From positions 1 to 6,284 of the forward strand of contig JBBIPA010000079.1 of assembly GCA_037443085.1 (NCBI GenBank): a stretch of 6,284 bases of DNA, read 5' to 3'. This document shows, piece by piece, positions 1 to 6,032 of this stretch. The stretch is from JBBIPA01 sp037443085 (GTDB taxonomy: Bacteria > Chloroflexota > Dehalococcoidia > GIF9 > UBA5629). The notes under the pieces were generated by a model. It made no database searches and was not told the DNA's origin. It was given only the letters and a program-made list of their open reading frames with translations. Position numbers and translations under genes: made by a program. How positions within the stretch are numbered: position 1 is the first letter of the stretch; every line of letters starts with the position of its first letter.

Positions 1-682
1 ACAGCATGGCCATAAGCTCGGAGCTTACCGCAATGCCGAACTTGGACTGCATCAGATAGCCGTCCATTTTGCCGCCGATGCCGATGATGATGTTTCGGAG
101 ACACTGGGCACAGAAGTCGATAACCCAGCCGAACTCCACCCTATTGGGGTCGACATCGAGCCGTCGCAAGCCGCGCTTGGCCAGCTCGGCATCATCATAG
201 TTGCGCTCATGCTGCATTCTGGCGTTGAGGGCTACCATAGCCAGGTTATGGGCATTGATAATGTCGTTGATGTCACCGGTAAGGCCCATGGAGAACTCGG
301 TCATGGGGATGAGCAGGGCATTACCGCCGCCAGCGGCAGTCCCTTTGACATTCATGGTGGGTCCACCTGAGGGCTGGCGGAGAACGCCGCCGACGTTCTT
401 TTTGCGTTTGCCCAGACCTTCGATGAGGCCTACTGAGGTGGTGCTTTTACCTTCGCCCAGCGGGGTGGGGGTGATGGCGGTTACTTCGATATACTTGCCA
501 TCCGGTTTGCTCTTGAGTCGGTCGATAATCTTGAGAAAGTCGAGCTTGGCAATCCTGCCGTAGGGCATGAGTTCATCTTTTTTCAAGCCAAGTTTCTCGC
601 GCCACTCATCCGGGGTGGGCATATTCTTTTCCGCTTCTTCCGCAATCTGCCAGTCCTTTAACTTTGTCGCATCATAAGCCAT
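1..682 (-). CDS. fhs: Formate-tetrahydrofolate ligase, N-terminal part (cut by window edge)
   Basis: ATP-dependent ligation of formate to tetrahydrofolate giving 10-formyl-THF, a cytoplasmic C1-pathway enzyme. Only the first 227 residues are present; the family is usually about 550-600 residues, so the rest lies left of the window. Read directly: start ATG at 682-680 with GGAGG 10 nt upstream (697-693); the nucleotide-binding loop TPLGEGKST at residues 73-81; LRQPSGGP at 101-108, matching the family's LR(E/Q)PSxGP; a glycine-rich KGTAAGGG at 113-120; LTGDI at 134-138; and a later segment (about 175-226, LDVDP...IAVSSELMAM) matching family sequence. The glycine-rich signature differs from the usual GxKGGAAGGGY at three positions (N, T and N replace G, G and Y), and GDIHA reads GDIND. 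Family membership is clear; whether activity is normal is not. It lies 59 nt downstream of folD on the same strand, so they are probably co-transcribed. Confidence 0.92.
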   Translation of the reverse strand, partial: MAYDATKLKDWQIAEEAEKNMPTPDEWREKLGLKKDELMPYGRIAKLDFLKIIDRLKSKPDGKYIEVTAITPTPLGEGKSTTSVGLIEGLGKRKKNVGGVLRQPSGGPTMNVKGTAAGGGNALLIPMTEFSMGLTGDINDIINAHNLAMVALNARMQHERNYDDAELAKRGLRRLDVDPNRVEFGWVIDFCAQCLRNIIIGIGGKMDGYLMQSKFGIAVSSELMAML

Positions 683-741
683 GTGGGAAAAACCTCCTTT
701 ATATATTTTGTTATTTCTCAGCGTGCGCTGGAACCTCTACG

Positions 742-1623
742 TTATTTTGCGTTCCTCTCGGCTGCCTCGACGGTATTCTGCAGCAGCATGGTGACGGTCA
801 TCGGGCCGACACCGCCAGGAACGGGAGTTATCGCCGATGCCTTTTCCTTAATCTTTTCGAAATCGACATCGCCACAGAGGCGGAAGCCCTTTTCCTTGGT
901 TTTATCCTCGACTCGGTTGACGCCGACATCGATGACCACGGCGCCATCTCTAATCATGTCAGCGGTGATGGCATTGGGTACGCCCATAGCGGCGACCACG
1001 ATGTCTGCCTGCCTGGTGTAATAAGCCATGTCCTTGGTGCCGGTATGGCAGATAGTGACGGTGGCGTTGGCGCCCTTCGTCTTCTGGATGAGGATGCCTG
1101 TCAATGGCTTGCCTACGATATTGCTGCGGCCACAGATGACCACGTGCTTGCCAGCGGGGTCATTGCCGCTTCTGACCAGCAGTTCCTGGATTCCGTGGGG
1201 AGTACAGGGCAGGGGGCAGGGCTCGCCGCGGAGCAATTTGCCCACGTTCACCGGATGGAAGCCATCAACATCTTTCTCTGCGGAGATATAGTTGATGACC
1301 TTGTCGGTATTGATGTGCTTGGGTAATGGTAACTGTACCAGTATGCCGTGGAATTTGGGGTCTTTATTGAGCTTGTCAACTGTTTTCAATACTTCGTCTT
1401 CAGGGGTATTAGCGGGGAGTCGGATGGTCTCCTCCAGCATGCCAATTTCTTCAGCACCCTTTGCCTTGGCGGTGACATAGGATATTGAGGCGGGGTCTTC
1501 TCCTACCAGCACCACAGCCAGTGCCGGTGTCACCCCCTTTTTCTTCAGGTCAGCTACCCTGCCTTTTAGCTCCTCGCGGATTTCGGCAGCTACCTGATTG
1601 CCACTGATAATTTTTGCGGCCAT
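742..1623 (-). CDS. folD: Bifunctional methylene-THF dehydrogenase / methenyl-THF cyclohydrolase FolD
   Basis: Interconverts 5,10-methylene-THF, 5,10-methenyl-THF and 10-formyl-THF using NAD(P); cytoplasmic homodimer in known members. The protein is 293 residues, the usual family length. Visible motifs: the catalytic SYVxxK with Tyr49 and Lys53; VQLPLP at 96-101; KDVDGFHP at 117-124 containing Asp120; the Rossmann-fold cofactor loop GRSNIVGKP at 165-173; and the C-terminal PGGVGPMT at 269-276. Start ATG at 1623-1621 is supported by GAGGAGG ending 9 nt upstream, and the first residues align with the family N-terminus. It is first in a minus-strand pair with fhs, whose product supplies 10-formyl-THF to the cyclohydrolase/dehydrogenase steps, so the two act in sequence. 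A strong promoter about 145 nt upstream and a long, possibly structured leader precede it. Confidence 0.97.
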   Translation of the reverse strand: MAAKIISGNQVAAEIREELKGRVADLKKKGVTPALAVVLVGEDPASISYVTAKAKGAEEIGMLEETIRLPANTPEDEVLKTVDKLNKDPKFHGILVQLPLPKHINTDKVINYISAEKDVDGFHPVNVGKLLRGEPCPLPCTPHGIQELLVRSGNDPAGKHVVICGRSNIVGKPLTGILIQKTKGANATVTICHTGTKDMAYYTRQADIVVAAMGVPNAITADMIRDGAVVIDVGVNRVEDKTKEKGFRLCGDVDFEKIKEKASAITPVPGGVGPMTVTMLLQNTVEAAERNAK

Positions 1624-1695
1624 ATGGATATACCTCCTCTTTTATTGTTTGTTTGTTTCGATAGAGAAATGTAAGTGGTGGAAATAATGGAAGGT

Positions 1696-1746
1696 ACGGA
1701 GCGCATGGTGTGATTCATGAGAGCTCTATGCACAAGATATCTCCGT
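1696..1746 (-). promoter_or_regulatory. Possible structured leader hairpin upstream of folD
   Basis: On the minus strand this 51-nt stretch starts with ACGGAG and ends with CTCCGT, a perfect 6-bp closing stem. Inside it GTGCAT (1733-1728) can pair with ATGCGC (1706-1701) with one G-U, leaving a 7-nt one-sided bulge and a 21-nt apical region containing the self-complementary AGAGCTCT. Directly after the stem, ACCTTC (1695-1690) can pair with the folD ribosome binding site GGAGGT, and the CTCC of the stem can do the same. This would fit a leader that controls folD translation, but I do not recognise it as a known class; the tetrahydrofolate riboswitch core is not apparent. The pairing is from inspection only. 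Confidence 0.3.
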
Positions 1747-1767
1747 TGCTTGATTAGTCAAAGTGCA

Positions 1768-1797
1768 ATTATATCATGTGAGATTTTACTAAAGCAA
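1768..1797 (-). promoter_or_regulatory. Promoter for folD-fhs
   Basis: On the minus strand, TTGCTT (1797-1792) is followed after 18 nt by a perfect TATAAT (1773-1768), which is preceded by TGA, an extended -10. This is the best sigma-70-type match I found in the window. Transcription would begin near 1761, giving a folD leader of roughly 138 nt. Confidence 0.6.
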
Positions 1798-1862
1798 CCG
1801 TTTAAAATACCTGTTTTATTCAAGGGCGCTATTGTACCAATGGGCTGAACTTAAGGGCAGGT

Positions 1863-1891
1863 TTGTTCTTGCCAGCTTGTTGTGCTAAACT
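1863..1891 (+). promoter_or_regulatory. Candidate promoter for surE
   Basis: TTGTTC (1863-1868), a 17-nt spacer and TAAACT (1886-1891) preceded by TGC form a modest sigma-70-type promoter with an extended -10. It sits just upstream of the surE ribosome binding site and would give a short leader of about 20 nt. Both hexamers match the consensus only partly, so this is tentative. Confidence 0.35.
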
Positions 1892-1905
1892 CAAATAGCT
1901 TTTTT

Positions 1906-1911
1906 AAGGAG
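1906..1911 (+). promoter_or_regulatory. Ribosome binding site fixing the TTG start of surE
   Basis: AAGGAG lies 8 nt before the TTG at 1920. The family begins M-x-I-L-x-T-N-D-D-G, so translation must start at this TTG; no ATG or GTG is suitably placed. Confidence 0.75.
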
Positions 1912-1919
1912 ATTCTCTC

Positions 1920-2684
1920 TTGCAGATCCTGGTTACCAATGATGACGGTGTCAATGCTGAAGGCTTGTGGGCGCTGGTTAGAGAATTAAAAGAGGTAGGA
2001 ACGGTAACGGTGGTGGCTCCCGACCGGGACCAGAGCGGCGTGGGCACTGCGGTTACCCTTCGTCATCCTTTACGGCTAACTGCAGTGAAGTCACCAGTAA
2101 GCGGGGTTAAGACGTATTCTGTGGAGGGTACCCCTGGCGACAGCGTTATCCTGGCCATCAGATTTGCCCTGAAGGATAAGATAGATCTGGTAGTCTCCGG
2201 CATTAATGAAGGGCCGAACCTGGGCAATGATGTTTTTATCTCGGGGACAATGGGCGCTGCCCTGCAGGGCTATTTCTATGGTATGCCGGCGATTGCTGTC
2301 TCTGTGGCTGCTTTTGAAGGGCTTCAGTTTGGCATTGCTGCCCGACTGGCAAAGCTGCTGGCCGCAGGATTTAAAAATGGAGTGTTACCCAAAAGATTAT
2401 TGCTCAATGTGAATTTGCCCAACCTGTCGGCGGACAGGATTGAAGGGGTAGAGATTACTAAGTTGGGCGAGCGTAGCTATACTGATAGAATCGACCAGGG
2501 GCATGATGGCAAGCGGGATTACTACTGGATTGTGCGTGGTGTGCCGGAATGGAGCGTGGTACCAGGAACAGATGTCTGGGCATTGGAGGAGAACAGGATT
2601 TCTATTACCCCTTTCCAGGGTAACCTGAATGGGTGTAACCCCCAGTTTTTTAAAGATGTGGCAGTGGAACTACTGGGTAGATAA
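1920..2684 (+). CDS. surE: 5'/3'-nucleotidase SurE
   Basis: Metal-dependent phosphatase that removes phosphate from nucleoside monophosphates; in other bacteria it is linked to stationary-phase survival. The 254 residues match the family length. Metal-binding residues of the family are in place: Asp8 and Asp9 in TNDDG, Ser39 in PDRDQSG, and Asn96 in SGINEGPNLG; FISGTMGAA follows at 106-114. The usual GTPADC-type motif reads GTPGDS at 70-75. Translation starts at TTG with AAGGAG 8 nt upstream; residues 2-10 fit the conserved N-terminus exactly, so no earlier start is needed. It is transcribed away from folD, with the divergent promoters lying between them. The gene downstream is 168 nt away across several small hairpins, so co-transcription with it is uncertain. 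Confidence 0.96.
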   Translation: MQILVTNDDGVNAEGLWALVRELKEVGTVTVVAPDRDQSGVGTAVTLRHPLRLTAVKSPVSGVKTYSVEGTPGDSVILAIRFALKDKIDLVVSGINEGPNLGNDVFISGTMGAALQGYFYGMPAIAVSVAAFEGLQFGIAARLAKLLAAGFKNGVLPKRLLLNVNLPNLSADRIEGVEITKLGERSYTDRIDQGHDGKRDYYWIVRGVPEWSVVPGTDVWALEENRISITPFQGNLNGCNPQFFKDVAVELLGR

Positions 2685-2705
2685 GTAAGATTGAGACTCA
2701 GCAGA

Positions 2706-2725
2706 GACAGGTTTTTAAACCTGTC
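2706..2725. repeat. Perfect 9-bp inverted repeat
   Basis: GACAGGTTT and AAACCTGTC flank a central TT, 22 nt after the surE stop. As RNA it would be a hairpin whose tip must open a little. No T-run follows, so it is not a standard terminator. It could be an operator, an mRNA end-stabilising structure or part of a dispersed intergenic repeat; the sequence alone does not decide. Confidence 0.55.
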
Positions 2726-2727
2726 CG

Positions 2728-2741
2728 AGGCCGTGAGGCCT
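2728..2741 (+). repeat. Small hairpin with a GNRA-type GTGA loop
   Basis: AGGCC, loop GTGA, GGCCT: a perfect 5-bp stem closed by a tetraloop of the stable GNRA class, beginning 3 nt after the preceding inverted repeat. It is followed by TCCAG and not by a T-run, so it is not an obvious terminator. Confidence 0.45.
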
Positions 2742-2787
2742 TCCAGTTGAATGTACAGGCTGATTATTAACGAAGGTCAGGCAGTTC

Positions 2788-2804
2788 CTCCGACGCAGTT
2801 GGAG
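2788..2804 (+). repeat. 7-bp hairpin upstream of the thiolase gene
   Basis: CTCCGAC and GTTGGAG can pair over seven positions with one G-U around the 3-nt loop GCA. It ends 33 nt before the AAAGGAG ribosome binding site of the thiolase. The word GCAGT occurs three times nearby (2781, 2795, 2804). Function unknown. Confidence 0.35.
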
Positions 2805-2852
2805 CAGTAGTGTAGTGAATCCGACAATAAATAATGAAAGGAGTTACAAGAT

Positions 2853-4142
2853 ATGTCAGAAGTCGTAATCGTGAGCGGTGTCAGGACGGCGATCGGTGCT
2901 TTTGGGGGTTCTTTGAAGGAGGTACCTGTGGTAAATCTGGGGGCACTGGTTATCAAGGAGGCATTGAAACGTGCCGGGCTGCGGCCAAAAGCCAGTGAGA
3001 AGTTGCTGGGCTATGCTCCGGAGCCATTGAAGGGCACCGGGCTTATTGAGCTGGAAAAGAACCACTATGATTGGGACAGTTCCCTGAAGGAGATTCAGGT
3101 TGATGAAGTGGTTATGGGCAATGTGCTGCCGGCGGCCCAGGGGCAAAATGTTGCTCGCCAGGCTACCATTTATGCTGGTCTGCCTAAAGAGACCCCTGCC
3201 TTTACCGTGAATAAACTCTGTGCTTCAGGGCTGAAAGCGATAGCCCTGGGTGCTCAGGCGATTCTGGGTGGTGATGCTGAGGTGGTGGTTGCCGGCGGCA
3301 TGGAGAATATGAGCGCTGTTCCCTACGGCATGACTCGAGCCAGGTGGGGATACCGCATGGATTTGAGTGGTTGTGGAGAGGTTCTTGACCTCATGGTCTA
3401 CGACGGACTGATTGAGAAATTCTACGGTTATCACATGGGCATGACCGCTGAGAACGTGGCGGCGAAGTATGGCATTTCCCGACAGGAGCAGGATGAAATA
3501 GGCCTGCTCAGCCATCAACGCGCCCGGGAAGCCATCAAGAATGGTGTATTCAAGCAGGAGATAGTACCGGTGGTGCTGCCGCAGAAGAAAGGCGACCCTA
3601 TCGTGTATGATATCGATGAGCGCCCCATGGACACCAGCCTGGAGAAAATGGCCAAGCTGCCGCCGGTGTTCAAAAAGGACGGCACGGTAACTGCGGGCAA
3701 TGCTTCTGGCATTAATGATGCTGCGGCGGCGGTAGTACTGATGACCAGGGAAAAGGCACAGGAGCTGAAGCTGGAGCCGATGGCGGTAATCAAGGCGTAT
3801 GCCTCGGGAGCTATCGACCCAGCCTATATGGGAGTGGGGCCGATACCGGCTGTGAGGAGGGCGCTGGATAAGCTGGGATTGAAAGTGAAGGATATCGACC
3901 TTATCGAGCTGAACGAGGCATTTGCTTCCCAGGCTATAGCCTGTATGAAAGAGCTGGGGATGAGCAAAGAGAATACCAATGTCTGGGGCAGCGGTATTTC
4001 CCTGGGGCACCCCATCGGCTGCACCGGCGCCAGGTTGATGGTGACGCTCCTCTATGAGATAAGGAGACGCAATGCAAAAAGGGGTCTGGCGACGATGTGC
4101 ATCGGTGGTGGCCAGGGTATGGCCATGATTGTGGAACGGTAA
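2853..4142 (+). CDS. Thiolase, acetyl-CoA C-acetyltransferase type, with N-terminal insertion
   Basis: Condenses two acetyl-CoA to acetoacetyl-CoA, or cleaves the product in the reverse direction; cytoplasmic. Catalytic residues of the family are all present: nucleophile Cys123 in NKLCASGLKA, NEAF at 354-357, His386 in GHPIGCTGAR and Cys416 in CIGGGQG. GGMENMS at 148-154 is also typical. At 429 residues it is about 35 longer than the usual 390-395. The extra length lies roughly at residues 45-82, between RAGL and VDEVVMGNV, where ordinary members have only a few residues. I recall similar long forms in anaerobes, but the exact substrate (acetoacetyl-CoA or a longer 3-ketoacyl-CoA) cannot be read from sequence. 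Start ATG has AAAGGAG 9 nt upstream. The next gene begins 9 nt after its stop, so they share a transcript. Confidence 0.93.
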   Translation: MSEVVIVSGVRTAIGAFGGSLKEVPVVNLGALVIKEALKRAGLRPKASEKLLGYAPEPLKGTGLIELEKNHYDWDSSLKEIQVDEVVMGNVLPAAQGQNVARQATIYAGLPKETPAFTVNKLCASGLKAIALGAQAILGGDAEVVVAGGMENMSAVPYGMTRARWGYRMDLSGCGEVLDLMVYDGLIEKFYGYHMGMTAENVAAKYGISRQEQDEIGLLSHQRAREAIKNGVFKQEIVPVVLPQKKGDPIVYDIDERPMDTSLEKMAKLPPVFKKDGTVTAGNASGINDAAAAVVLMTREKAQELKLEPMAVIKAYASGAIDPAYMGVGPIPAVRRALDKLGLKVKDIDLIELNEAFASQAIACMKELGMSKENTNVWGSGISLGHPIGCTGARLMVTLLYEIRRRNAKRGLATMCIGGGQGMAMIVER

Positions 4143-4151
4143 GGGAGCATT

Positions 4152-4772
4152 TTGACCCAGGTCATCATTATCCGCCATGGGCGGACGGCATGGAACCGTG
4201 TGGAACGGCTTCGGGGCAGGACAGACCTGGAGCTGGATGAGGTGGGCATCAAGCAGGCTGAGGCGACCGCAGAGCGGGTGGTGGAGTGGCCGATAGCAGC
4301 GGTGTACTGCAGCCCGCTGAAACGAACGGTGACTACGGCAAGTATCATATCGCAGCGGCTGAAGCTTGAGGCCAAGCCGTTGCCCGGCATTATCGATATC
4401 AACTTTGGTGAATGGCAGGGGCTTTCCCCAGAGGAGGCAGCCGCTAAGGATGGTTCGCTGTTTACTCTGTGGCAGAAGAGTCCACACCTGGTAAAATTTC
4501 CCAGTGGCGAGAACCTGGATGAAGTAAGGCAGAGAGCGGGGGCAGCGGTTGACGAGATGGTGAAGAGGCATTATGGGAAGACGATAGCTCTGGTATCTCA
4601 CCGGGTGGTCTGCCTGATACTGATACTTCATTTGCTAGGGCTGGACAATTCCCGTTTCTGGCAGGTAGGGCAGGATGTCTGCGCCGTCAACCTGTTTGAG
4701 GTAAAAGACGGCATCGCTTATGCCAGGCTGCTGAACGATACCTGCCATTTGACGAAGGCAGGACTAATTTAG
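4152..4772 (+). CDS. Histidine phosphatase family protein (phosphoglycerate-mutase-like)
   Basis: A phosphohydrolase or mutase working through a phosphohistidine. The 206 residues carry the family core: RHG at 8-10 with His9 as the phosphate acceptor, an RGRTDLELDEVG segment at 21-32, CSPLKRT at 53-59 with Arg58, FGEWQG at 85-90 with the probable acid/base Glu87, and VSH at 148-150 with the second catalytic His150. The size and FGEW motif fit cofactor-independent phosphatases (broad-specificity, or alpha-ribazole-phosphate type) better than a glycolytic mutase, but the substrate is unknown. Translation starts at TTG, the only start giving the usual short N-terminus before RHG; the purine-rich AAGGGAG overlapping the thiolase stop supplies a rather close ribosome binding site (4 nt). 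It is almost certainly translated from the thiolase mRNA. Confidence 0.9.
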   Translation: MTQVIIIRHGRTAWNRVERLRGRTDLELDEVGIKQAEATAERVVEWPIAAVYCSPLKRTVTTASIISQRLKLEAKPLPGIIDINFGEWQGLSPEEAAAKDGSLFTLWQKSPHLVKFPSGENLDEVRQRAGAAVDEMVKRHYGKTIALVSHRVVCLILILHLLGLDNSRFWQVGQDVCAVNLFEVKDGIAYARLLNDTCHLTKAGLI

Positions 4773-4807
4773 GAGATTAAAAGGGGTATAGCCCTTGGGA
4801 AAATAGC

Positions 4808-4853
4808 CGTCCCTCTTCCCTTAAAGAAGGGGAGAGGGACGAAGGGTGAGGGG
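4808..4853 (+). repeat. Long GC-rich hairpin repeat just upstream of argC
   Basis: CGTCCCTCTTCCCTT (4808-4822) pairs with AAGGGGAGAGGGACG (4827-4841) over 15 positions with one G-U, around an AAAG loop. The purine-rich tail GAAGGGTGAGGGG (4841-4853) follows. This CCCTC...GAGGG...GGGTGAGGGG layout resembles a widespread class of intergenic repeats that I recall from many bacterial genomes. There is no T-run, so it is not a canonical terminator, though the stem could pause transcription. Its tail also forms the argC ribosome binding site. Confidence 0.7.
4848..4853 (+). promoter_or_regulatory. argC ribosome binding site (decides the start)
   Basis: GAGGGG ends 7 nt before the ATG at 4861. This favours that ATG over the in-frame GTG at 4846, which would add only five residues (MRGSI) and has the base of a 15-bp hairpin where its ribosome binding site should be. 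Confidence 0.65.
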
Positions 4854-4860
4854 TTCAATT

Positions 4861-5892
4861 ATGAAAACTAAAGCAGGCATTATCAATGTTACCGGCTATG
4901 CCGGCTCAGAGCTGGCGCGGCTGCTGTGCAATCATCCGGATGTAGAGCTTACCGCGGTTACTGGCAGGAGCGCTGCCGGACAGAAGCTGGCTGACGTTTT
5001 CCCACATCTGGCGGATATTGACTTGCTCATCACCGCTGACCTGGATGCTACTGTTGATATTGTATTCTCGGCCATGCCTCATAAAGCGAGCGCCGAGGCG
5101 ATTGTGCCTTTACTTAAAAAGAGCATTAAGGTGGTTGATATCAGTGCCGATTTCAGGCTGAAGGATGCCAGCGAATATCCAGCATGGTATGAGTTCGCTC
5201 ATCCAGCGCCGAAGCTGCTTCAGGAAGCAGTCTATGGCATGCCTGAGCTGTATCGCTCTGAGATTAAAGCTGCCAGATTGGTAGCCAACCCTGGATGCTA
5301 TCCCACCAGCGCCCTGCTGGCACTGGCGCCGCTGGTCAAGGAAGGGCTGATTTATCCCGACATTATCATTGACAGCAAATCGGGCGTTTCCGGAGCGGGC
5401 AGGACGTTGACCCTGAGCACGCATTACAGCGAGGCAGTGGATAATGTCAGTGCCTACTCCCTGAAGGGGCATCGCCATCTGCCGGAGATTGTCCAGGAGC
5501 TAAAGGCTGTGGACACCCGTTTCACTCCGTCGGTAACTTTTGTGCCGCATCTGGTACCGATGACCAGGGGCATATTGAGCACCTGCTATGCCACGCTCAA
5601 AGCTGGTGGGTTGGTGAAAGGGAAAGAAGGCTTGAAGAAGCTGTACCAGGACTTTTATAAGGATGAGCCTTTTGTCAGGGTGGTGGAGCAGCCGCCAGGC
5701 ACCAAGCAGACGTGGGGAAGCAATTTGTGCCTGGTGCATCCTGCATTTGATTTCAGTACCGGCAGGCCTATTATCATAAGCTGCATTGATAATCTGGTGA
5801 AGGGTGCTGCTGGACAAGCTATTCAAAATATGAATATAATGTTGGGCTTTCCCGAGAAAGCCGGGTTGGAAGCGGTGCCGGTGTATCCATAG
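4861..5892 (+). CDS. argC: N-acetyl-gamma-glutamyl-phosphate reductase
   Basis: NADPH-dependent reduction of N-acetyl-glutamyl-5-phosphate to the semialdehyde, the third step of arginine synthesis; cytoplasmic. The 343 residues match the family. Key parts: an N-terminal nucleotide-binding segment with TGYAGSELARLL at 11-22; SAMPHKAS at 70-77; DISADFRL at 93-100; the catalytic Cys146 in NPGCYPTS; SGVSGAGR at 174-181; and the conserved GHRHLPEI at 203-210, which carries the catalytic histidine region. The nucleotide loop usually reads GxxGxxGYxG; here the middle glycine is Asn9 (GIINVTGYAG), a mild departure. The ATG at 4861 is chosen over the upstream GTG on ribosome-binding-site grounds. No other arg genes are visible; tRNA-Glu follows 8 nt after the stop. 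It may be read from the upstream transcript through the hairpin repeat, as I found no convincing promoter in the 88-nt gap. Confidence 0.96.
   Translation: MKTKAGIINVTGYAGSELARLLCNHPDVELTAVTGRSAAGQKLADVFPHLADIDLLITADLDATVDIVFSAMPHKASAEAIVPLLKKSIKVVDISADFRLKDASEYPAWYEFAHPAPKLLQEAVYGMPELYRSEIKAARLVANPGCYPTSALLALAPLVKEGLIYPDIIIDSKSGVSGAGRTLTLSTHYSEAVDNVSAYSLKGHRHLPEIVQELKAVDTRFTPSVTFVPHLVPMTRGILSTCYATLKAGGLVKGKEGLKKLYQDFYKDEPFVRVVEQPPGTKQTWGSNLCLVHPAFDFSTGRPIIISCIDNLVKGAAGQAIQNMNIMLGFPEKAGLEAVPVYP
5811..5840 (+). promoter_or_regulatory. Promoter for tRNA-Glu inside the end of argC
   Basis: TGGACA (5811-5816, five of six consensus bases), an 18-nt spacer and a perfect TATAAT (5835-5840) lie within the last codons of argC. 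Transcription would start near 5847, about 54 nt before the tRNA, which would give the tRNA independent expression. The match is strong but lies in coding sequence. Confidence 0.5.
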
Positions 5893-5900
5893 CTGTTCCT

Positions 5901-5976
5901 GCCCCCATCGTCTAGAGGCCTAGGACACGAGCCTTTCAAGCTCGCGACAGGGATTCGAATTCCCTTGGGGGCACCA
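5901..5976 (+). tRNA. tRNA-Glu, anticodon TTC, CCA encoded
   Basis: Full cloverleaf by eye: acceptor GCCCCCA (5901-5907) with TGGGGGC (5966-5972); D stem GTC/GAC (5910-5912 with 5924-5926); anticodon stem CGAGC/GCTCG (5928-5932 with 5940-5944) with loop CTTTCAA, giving anticodon TTC at 5935-5937; T stem AGGGA/TCCCT around TTCGAAT. Discriminator A5973 is followed by an encoded CCA. It reads GAA (and GAG by wobble). It begins 8 nt after the argC stop. AT-rich relic DNA lies immediately downstream, and tRNA 3' ends are common integration sites. Confidence 0.97.
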
Positions 5977-6014
5977 GATTTTGTTGAAGCTAGAGCAATC
6001 ATGTAATACTTTCT

Positions 6015-6032
6015 TGGTTTATAACCATTTTT
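6015..6032 (+). terminator. Weak candidate terminator after tRNA-Glu
   Basis: TGGTT, loop TAT, AACCA form a 5-bp stem followed at once by five Ts (6028-6032), about 40 nt past the tRNA. The stem is short and partly A-T, so termination would be weak; it is the only such structure I see between the tRNA and the relic region. Confidence 0.25.

Noticed and set aside
201..563. 120-codon plus-strand open frame
   Set aside because: Antisense to fhs, which is clearly identified here; the product is low-information and resembles a shadow.
664..1326. 220-codon plus-strand open frame
   Set aside because: It lies antisense to folD, which carries all family motifs and a good ribosome binding site; the plus-strand product shows nothing recognisable.
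1696..1746. Tetrahydrofolate riboswitch upstream of folD
   Set aside because: Some words look similar (GGAG at one end, TGAATCA and GCTCC at the other), but the element is only about 51 nt and the conserved core and pseudoknot partners of the known class are not apparent; kept only as an unclassified leader structure.
3225..4631. 468-codon open frame on the minus strand opposite the thiolase and phosphatase genes
   Set aside because: It spans two clear plus-strand genes, is rich in His, Arg, Gln and Pro in the manner of antisense shadows, and shows no recognisable domain.
4749..4793. argC promoter starting with TTGACG at the end of the phosphatase gene
   Set aside because: The -35 match is good, but no -10-like hexamer occurs at 16-19 nt spacing.
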